Positions 5,783-9,639 of a DNA stretch of 9,639 bases are shown here, one piece after another. The notes beneath the pieces were generated by a model that was given only the letters and a program-made list of their open reading frames with translations, was not told the origin of the DNA and did not search any database. Position 1 is the stretch's first letter; each line of letters begins with the position of its first letter. This DNA comes from CALGFH01 sp036003705 (lineage in GTDB: Bacteria > Actinomycetota > CALGFH01): positions 1 through 9,639 of the forward strand of contig DASYSE010000132.1 of the NCBI GenBank assembly GCA_036003705.1, written 5' to 3'. The position numbers were made by a program, and so were the translations under genes.

Positions 5783-7276
5783 ATGCGGACCATCAACCAC
5801 TGGATCAACGGCCGCACCGTCGACACCGAGCCCGAGCGCACCGGCGCCGTCTACGACCCGGCCACCGGCCGGCAGAGCGCCCAGGTCGCCTACGCCAGCG
5901 GGGACGACGTGGATGCCGCCGTCCGGGCCGCCCAGGCGGCCTACCCGGCCTGGCGTGACACCTCGGTGGTGAAGCGGGCCCGGGTGATGTTCGCCTTCCG
6001 CGAGCTGCTGGCCACCCACCGGGACGAGCTGGCCCGGATCATCGCCTCCGAGCACGGCAAGGTGGTGCCCGACGCGGCCGGCGAGGTCCAGCGGGGGCTG
6101 GAGGTGGTCGAGGTCGCCTCCGGCATCCCCCATCTGCTCAAGGGCGACTTCTCCGAGAACGTCTCCACCGAGGTCGACTGCTACTCGATCCGCCAGCCGC
6201 TGGGGGTGGTCGCCGGGATCACCCCGTTCAACTTCCCGATCATGGTGCCGGCGTGGATGCACCCGATCGCGATCGCCTGCGGCAACGCCTTCGTGCTCAA
6301 GCCGAGCGAGCGGGACCCGTCGGTGTCCACCCGGGTGGCCGAGCTGTACGCCGAGGCCGGCCTGCCCGACGGCATCTTCAACGTGGTCCACGGCGACAAG
6401 GTCGCGGTCGACGCGATCCTGGACCACCCCGGGATCGCGGCGGTGTCGTTCGTCGGCTCGACCCCGATCGCCCGCTACATCTACGAGCGGGGGACCTCCC
6501 ACGGCAAGCGGGTCCAGGCGCTCGGCGGGGCCAAGAACCACGCGGTGGTCATGCCCGACGCCGACATGGACTCGGCCGCCGACGCGCTGGTGTCGGCCGC
6601 CTACGGCTCCACCGGGCAGCGCTGCATGGCCATCTCGACCGCGGTGGCGGTCGGCCGGGCCGGCGACGCGCTGGTCGAGAAGGTCCTGGAGCGGGCCGAC
6701 AGCCTGCGAACCGGGCCGGGCCTGGACCCGGACTCCGACATGGGCCCGCTGGTCTCGGGCGCGTCAAGGGACAAGGTCTCGGGCCTGATCGAGACCGGCG
6801 TCAACCAGGGCGCCAAGCTGGTCCTTGACGGGCGCGACGTGCGGGTCGAGGGCCACCAGGACGGCTTCTACGTCGGGCCCACCCTGTTCGACGAGGTCAC
6901 CACCGAGATGGAGATCTACAAGCAGGAGATCTTCGGGCCCGTCCTGATCGTGCTTCGCGTCGCCACCATCGACGAGGCGATCGACATGATCAGCCGCAAC
7001 CCCTACGGCAACGGCACGGCCATCTTCACCTCCAACGGCGCGGCCGGGCGCAAGTTCCAGAACGAGGTCCAGGCCGGGATGATCGGGGTCAACGTGCCCA
7101 TCCCGGTGCCGATGGCCTTCTACTCCTTCGGGGGCTGGAAGGACTCCCTGTTCGGCGACCTCCACGTCCACGGGCCCGAAGGCGTCGCCTTCTACACCCG
7201 CGGCAAGGTCGTCACCACCCGCTGGCCGGTTCCCCGCGACTCCGCGGTGGAGCTGGGGTTCCCGACGTCGCGCTGA
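5783..7276 (+). CDS. iolA: Malonate-semialdehyde / methylmalonate-semialdehyde dehydrogenase, CoA-acylating (IolA/MmsA)
   Basis: This enzyme uses NAD+ and CoA to oxidise malonate semialdehyde to acetyl-CoA and CO2, the last step of inositol breakdown. Homologues also act on methylmalonate semialdehyde from valine. The 497-residue protein is an aldehyde dehydrogenase of the MMSDH type. It has AGITPFNFPIMVPAWMHP (Asn150 in the oxyanion site), FVLKPSERDP for NAD binding, FVGSTPIARYIY, and STGQRCMAIS with catalytic Cys281. The usual ALDH general-base glutamate motif is replaced by LGGAKNHAVVMPDAD, as expected for CoA-acylating members. GWKDSLFGDLHVHG and KVVTTRWP near the C terminus are also family-typical. 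The start at 5783 follows GGGAGG (5770-5775) at seven bases. The gene begins 27 bases after iolD. The presence of iolB, C and D makes the inositol role the more likely one. Confidence 0.95.
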   Translation: MRTINHWINGRTVDTEPERTGAVYDPATGRQSAQVAYASGDDVDAAVRAAQAAYPAWRDTSVVKRARVMFAFRELLATHRDELARIIASEHGKVVPDAAGEVQRGLEVVEVASGIPHLLKGDFSENVSTEVDCYSIRQPLGVVAGITPFNFPIMVPAWMHPIAIACGNAFVLKPSERDPSVSTRVAELYAEAGLPDGIFNVVHGDKVAVDAILDHPGIAAVSFVGSTPIARYIYERGTSHGKRVQALGGAKNHAVVMPDADMDSAADALVSAAYGSTGQRCMAISTAVAVGRAGDALVEKVLERADSLRTGPGLDPDSDMGPLVSGASRDKVSGLIETGVNQGAKLVLDGRDVRVEGHQDGFYVGPTLFDEVTTEMEIYKQEIFGPVLIVLRVATIDEAIDMISRNPYGNGTAIFTSNGAAGRKFQNEVQAGMIGVNVPIPVPMAFYSFGGWKDSLFGDLHVHGPEGVAFYTRGKVVTTRWPVPRDSAVELGFPTSR

Positions 7277-7376
7277 TCTGGAGGAGGTGGGATGACCCTC
7301 GACGGGAGCGACACCCGGGCCCCGCCCGGCCGACGACCCTCCCTGCAGGCAGGACCGAGCAGAAAGGTGGATCTTG
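7277..7376 (+). other. iolA to binding-protein spacer (100 bases)
   Basis: This is the longest gap within the plus-strand gene series. Besides the 33-codon frame listed separately, it holds a short perfect stem, CCGGGC (7315-7320) and GCCCGG (7324-7329), around a CCC loop. There is no U-run, so it does not look like a terminator. I see no convincing promoter, so the transporter genes are probably read from the iol transcript, though a weak internal promoter cannot be excluded. Confidence 0.5.
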
Positions 7377-7393
7377 ATGATCCAACTTCGTAG
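7292..7393 (+). CDS. Possible 33-residue leader peptide overlapping the binding-protein start
   Basis: An ATG at 7292, seven bases after iolA-proximal GGAGGAGG (7280-7287), opens a 33-codon frame (MTLDGSDTRAPPGRRPSLQA and 13 more residues) that ends with TAG at 7391-7393. The ribosome binding site is among the strongest in the window, stronger than that of the binding protein itself. The frame runs past the binding-protein start at 7377 in a different register, so ribosomes finishing it would stop 15 bases inside that gene and could re-initiate or keep its start open. The peptide is Pro/Arg/Gly-rich, with no recognisable domain, signal or membrane segment. It may instead be a decayed remnant, or the ribosome binding site may be a chance product of GC-rich sequence. 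Confidence 0.35.
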   Translation: MTLDGSDTRAPPGRRPSLQAGPSRKVDLDDPTS

Positions 7394-8375
7394 GCACCCC
7401 CTCCTCGTGGCGCTGCTGGCCGTGCTGCTGCTGGCAGCGGCCGCCTGCAGCGAAACCGGTGGCAAGCAGGAGGAGGCTCCCGCGGCCGGCGCGAACGCCG
7501 GGAAGGCGAACACGCCCCAGATGACCATCGCCATGATCACTCACAACGCCCCCGGCGACACCTTCTGGGACATCATCCGCAAGGGCGCCGAGGCCGCCGC
7601 GGCCAAGGACAACGTCAAGTTCCAGTACTCTGCCGACCCGACCTCCGCGAAGCAGGCCACCCTGATCCAGAGCGCGATCGACGCCAAGGTCGACGGCATC
7701 GCCGTCACCCTGCCCGACCCGCCGGCCCTCGCGCCAACAGTCAAGAAGGCCGTCGACGCCGGCATCCCGGTGGTCGCCTTCAACGCCGGCATCGGCAAGT
7801 ACCAGGAGTCGGGGGCGCTGTCGTACTTCGGCTCGGACGAGAGCCTGGCCGGCGAGACCGCGGGCAAGCGCGCCTCCGACGACGGCTACAAGAACCTCCT
7901 GTGCGTCATCCAGGAGCAGGGGCAGGTCCAGCTGGAGGCCCGCTGCGACGGGGTGAAAAAGACCTTCACCGGCAACTGGTCCAAGCTCTACGTGAACGGG
8001 CGGGACCTGCCGTCGGTGAAGTCGACCATCGGCGCCAAGCTGGCCCAGGACAAGAGCATCGACCTCATCGTCACCCTGGGCTCGCAGGAGGCCCTCGCCG
8101 CGATCGACGCCATCAAGGAGAGCGGCAGCAAGGCCAAGGTCGGGACCTTCGACTTCAACCCCCAGATCCCGCCCAAGATCAACTCCGGCGAGCTCGTGTG
8201 GGCGATCGACCAGCAGCCCTACCTGCAGGGCTACGAGGCGGTCGACTCGCTCTGGCTCTACAAGAACAACGGCAACATCCTCGGCGGCGGCAAGGCGACA
8301 CTGACCGGGCCGTACGTGGTCGACAAGAACAACATCGAATTCGTCGGCAAGTTCGCGGAGGCCGGCACGCGCTAA
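7377..8375 (+). CDS. Sugar ABC transporter substrate-binding lipoprotein (probable inositol binding)
   Basis: This extracytoplasmic binding protein of the ribose/galactose type (periplasmic binding protein 4 family) captures the substrate for the importer encoded next. Residues 1-23 are a lipoprotein signal: RR near the start, a Leu/Val/Ala hydrophobic core, and AAAAC with Cys24 as the lipidated residue (the -3 position is Ala rather than the preferred Leu). A Gly/Ala/Glu linker follows, then TIAMITHNAPGDTFWDIIRKG (50-70), the usual first strand and aromatic ligand-contact pair, and VDGIAVTLPDP, GIPVVAFNAG and GQVQLEARCDGVKK of the hinge and second lobe. I prefer ATG at 7377, with AAGGTGG (7364-7370) six bases upstream, over TTG at 7374. 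The mature length of about 309 is normal. Inositol or another cyclitol as ligand is inferred from the iol genes; a different sugar is possible. Confidence 0.88.
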   Translation: MIQLRRHPLLVALLAVLLLAAAACSETGGKQEEAPAAGANAGKANTPQMTIAMITHNAPGDTFWDIIRKGAEAAAAKDNVKFQYSADPTSAKQATLIQSAIDAKVDGIAVTLPDPPALAPTVKKAVDAGIPVVAFNAGIGKYQESGALSYFGSDESLAGETAGKRASDDGYKNLLCVIQEQGQVQLEARCDGVKKTFTGNWSKLYVNGRDLPSVKSTIGAKLAQDKSIDLIVTLGSQEALAAIDAIKESGSKAKVGTFDFNPQIPPKINSGELVWAIDQQPYLQGYEAVDSLWLYKNNGNILGGGKATLTGPYVVDKNNIEFVGKFAEAGTR

Positions 8376-8381
8376 TCACCG

Positions 8382-8415
8382 GCATGGGGGCCGCCACGCT
8401 CGGCGGCCCCCATGC
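8382..8415 (+). repeat. Perfect 14-bp hairpin between binding-protein and permease genes
   Basis: The arm GCATGGGGGCCGCC (8382-8395) is perfectly complementary to 8402-8415 around a six-base ACGCTC loop, giving a very stable GC-rich stem. It starts seven bases after the binding-protein stop codon and ends 22 bases before the permease ATG, leaving the permease ribosome binding site free. No U-run follows. Such intercistronic hairpins are known to protect the upstream mRNA from 3' decay or to cause partial termination, so the binding protein is made in excess over the membrane parts. That role is inferred here. Confidence 0.75.
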
Positions 8416-8437
8416 GGCCCCAGACTCGGAGGTCCGA

Positions 8438-9496
8438 ATGAGTCAGACAGTGGATGTCGGCACCCCGTCGGCCCCGGCCCGGGACGAGCGGGTCGCGCAA
8501 CGGTCGACGCTCGGCCGGCTCTTGGGTCGCCCCGAGACCGGGGCGCTGGCCGGCGCGATCGTCATCTTCATCATCTTCTTCATCGTGGCGCCCCCGTTCC
8601 GGGAGCCCAGCTCGCTCGCCACCGTCCTGTACGTCAGCTCCACCTACGGCATCCCGGCGGTCGCGGTGGCGCTGCTCATGATCGGCGGGGAGTTCGACCT
8701 GTCGGCCGGCGTCGCCGTGACCAGCTCGTCGCTGGTCGCGGCGATGCTGAGCTACGAGTTGAGCGCCAACATGTGGGTTGGCATCCCCGCCGCCCTGGTC
8801 GCCGCCCTGGTCATCGGGTTCATCAACGGCTACCTGGTGGTGAAGACGGGCATCCCCAGCTTCCTGGTGACCCTGGGCACGTTCTTCATGCTGCGGGGGC
8901 TCAACCTGGCGGTGACCAAGATCGTCACCGGCAACGTGGCCACCAACGACGTGTCCGACATCCAGGGGTTCGAGCTGGGACGCAAGGTGTTCGCCTCCAC
9001 GTTCAACATCGGCGGCGTCGGGATCCGAGTCACGCTCCTCTGGTGGATCCTGTTCGTCCTCATCGCCACCTGGGTCCTGCTCCGCACTCACATCGGCAAC
9101 TGGATCTTCGCCGTCGGCGGCTCCGCACCCAGCTCCCGGGCGGTGGGTGTCCCGGTCAACAGGGTGAAGATCGGCCTGTTCATGACGGTGGGGTTCCTGG
9201 CCTGGTTCACCGGCATGCATATCCTGTTCGACTTCAACACCGTGCAGTCCGGCGTCGGGGTCGGCAACGAGTTCATCTACATCGTCGCCGCGGTGGTCGG
9301 CGGGTGCCTGCTCACCGGCGGCTACGGCTCGGTGATCGGGGCCGCGATCGGGGCGCTCATCTTCGGCATGACCAACCAGGGCATCGTCTACGCCGGCTGG
9401 AACCCCGACTGGTTCTACTTCTTCCTCGGCGCCCTGCTGCTCGGGGCCATCCTGTTCAACAACTTCATCCGGAGTCGCGCGGAGGCGTCCAGATGA
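8438..9496 (+). CDS. Sugar ABC transporter permease (RbsC-like, BPD_transp_2 family)
   Basis: This integral membrane subunit forms the import channel with the binding protein and ATPase. The 352-residue protein has a cytoplasmic N terminus of about 35 residues and then a series of hydrophobic segments, starting with LAGAIVIFIIFFIVA (37-51). Family signatures are IGGEFDLSAGVAV (82-94, equivalent to the GGIDLSVG motif of RbsC), INGYLVVKTGIPSFLVTLGT (129-148), the cytoplasmic ATPase-contact loop AVGGSAPSSRAVGVPVNRVKIGLF (225-248, with Arg-Ala-Val-Gly-Val as the conserved helix), and VVGGCLLTGGYGSVIGAAIG (286-305). The start at 8438 follows GGAGG (8428-8432) at five bases; the open frame continues upstream into the binding-protein gene, but that part is a shadow. 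The stop overlaps the ATPase ATG in an ATGA arrangement, implying coupled translation. Substrate specificity cannot be read from this subunit. Confidence 0.92.
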   Translation: MSQTVDVGTPSAPARDERVAQRSTLGRLLGRPETGALAGAIVIFIIFFIVAPPFREPSSLATVLYVSSTYGIPAVAVALLMIGGEFDLSAGVAVTSSSLVAAMLSYELSANMWVGIPAALVAALVIGFINGYLVVKTGIPSFLVTLGTFFMLRGLNLAVTKIVTGNVATNDVSDIQGFELGRKVFASTFNIGGVGIRVTLLWWILFVLIATWVLLRTHIGNWIFAVGGSAPSSRAVGVPVNRVKIGLFMTVGFLAWFTGMHILFDFNTVQSGVGVGNEFIYIVAAVVGGCLLTGGYGSVIGAAIGALIFGMTNQGIVYAGWNPDWFYFFLGALLLGAILFNNFIRSRAEASR

Positions 9497-9639
9497 CCAC
9501 CACAGCCGACCCCAAGACCGCGACGCCGCTGGTCCGGCTCAGCGACGCCGGCAAGAACTACGGCAACATCATCGCCCTCCAGGGCGTCACCCTGGACGTC
9601 GGCGCGTCCGAGGTGACCTGCGTGCTCGGCGACAACGGC
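9493..9639 (+). CDS. Sugar ABC transporter ATP-binding protein, N-terminal fragment (truncated by window edge)
   Basis: The first 49 codons are present. After about 13 Thr/Pro-rich residues comes VRLSDAGKNYGNIIALQGV and then LDVGASEVTCVLGDNG, which is the beta strand leading into the Walker A loop; the frame is cut exactly at the GDNG that normally continues as GAGKST. The Tyr in KNYG is the expected A-loop aromatic that stacks on adenine. The ATG overlaps the permease stop by four bases and has GGAGG at 9481-9485, seven bases upstream. Because the rest is missing, it is not possible to tell whether this is a single-domain ATPase (about 260 residues, as in FrcA-type importers) or a two-domain RbsA-type protein (about 500 residues). 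Confidence 0.9.
   Translation, partial: MTTTADPKTATPLVRLSDAGKNYGNIIALQGVTLDVGASEVTCVLGDNG

Noticed and set aside
4043..6541. 832-codon open frame on the minus strand, antisense to iolD and iolA
   Set aside because: It lies opposite two clearly recognised enzymes, its translation is low-complexity Gly/Val/Asp/Arg-rich with no domain, and such long antisense frames are expected when third codon positions are almost always G or C.
7340..7351. CCTGCAGG-type palindrome upstream of the binding-protein gene
   Set aside because: Short, GC-rich and without a nearby promoter. Palindromes like this are frequent by chance at this base composition.
8382..8430. Rho-independent terminator ending the transporter message
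   Set aside because: The hairpin is real but no U-run follows it, and the next gene encodes the partner permease on the same strand.
7901..8437. Upstream extension of the permease frame, suggesting a 531-residue fusion protein
   Set aside because: The extra 179 residues are an Arg/Gly/Pro-rich shadow of the binding-protein gene. The permease has its own ATG at 8438 with a well-placed GGAGG.

Overview
The window is part of a myo-inositol catabolism (iol) locus from a high-GC bacterium, most likely an actinobacterium. The evidence is a GC-rich coding bias with G/C at nearly every third codon position, strong GGAGG-type ribosome binding sites, a short Cgl0159-type aldolase-fold gene next to iolC (an arrangement I associate with Corynebacterium-like iol clusters), and a GntR/UTRA regulator. 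I cannot place it below phylum level from sequence alone.

Layout, left to right. On the minus strand lie the N-terminal end of a short-chain dehydrogenase/reductase (cut by the window edge) and, upstream of it, a GntR-family regulator of the HutC/UTRA type; these two probably form one transcript. A roughly 140-bp divergent intergenic region (924-1065) holds the only clearly AT-rich stretch in the window, with promoter-like -10 boxes on both strands and two palindromes, one of them GTCTAGAC, which fits the operator core of HutC-type regulators. From 1066 to the right edge all genes are on the plus strand and tightly packed: iolC, a Cgl0159-family (beta/alpha)8 aldolase-like gene, iolB, iolD, iolA, then a sugar ABC importer (lipoprotein binding protein, permease and the start of the ATPase, cut by the right edge).

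How the genes fit together. The ABC importer probably brings inositol, or a related cyclitol, into the cell. IolD opens the trihydroxycyclohexane-dione ring to 5-deoxyglucuronate. IolB isomerises this to 5-dehydro-2-deoxygluconate and IolC phosphorylates it. The Cgl0159-like protein is the best candidate for cleaving the product to dihydroxyacetone phosphate and malonate semialdehyde. IolA converts the semialdehyde to acetyl-CoA and CO2. The first two steps, IolG (inositol dehydrogenase) and IolE (2-keto-myo-inositol dehydratase), are not in the window and probably lie beyond the right edge.

I see no mobile element, CRISPR array, tRNA or rRNA, and no wholly new system. The points most worth a second look are the divergent control region, a perfect 14-bp hairpin between the binding-protein and permease genes, a 33-codon ORF with a strong ribosome binding site overlapping the binding-protein start, and the aldolase assignment.
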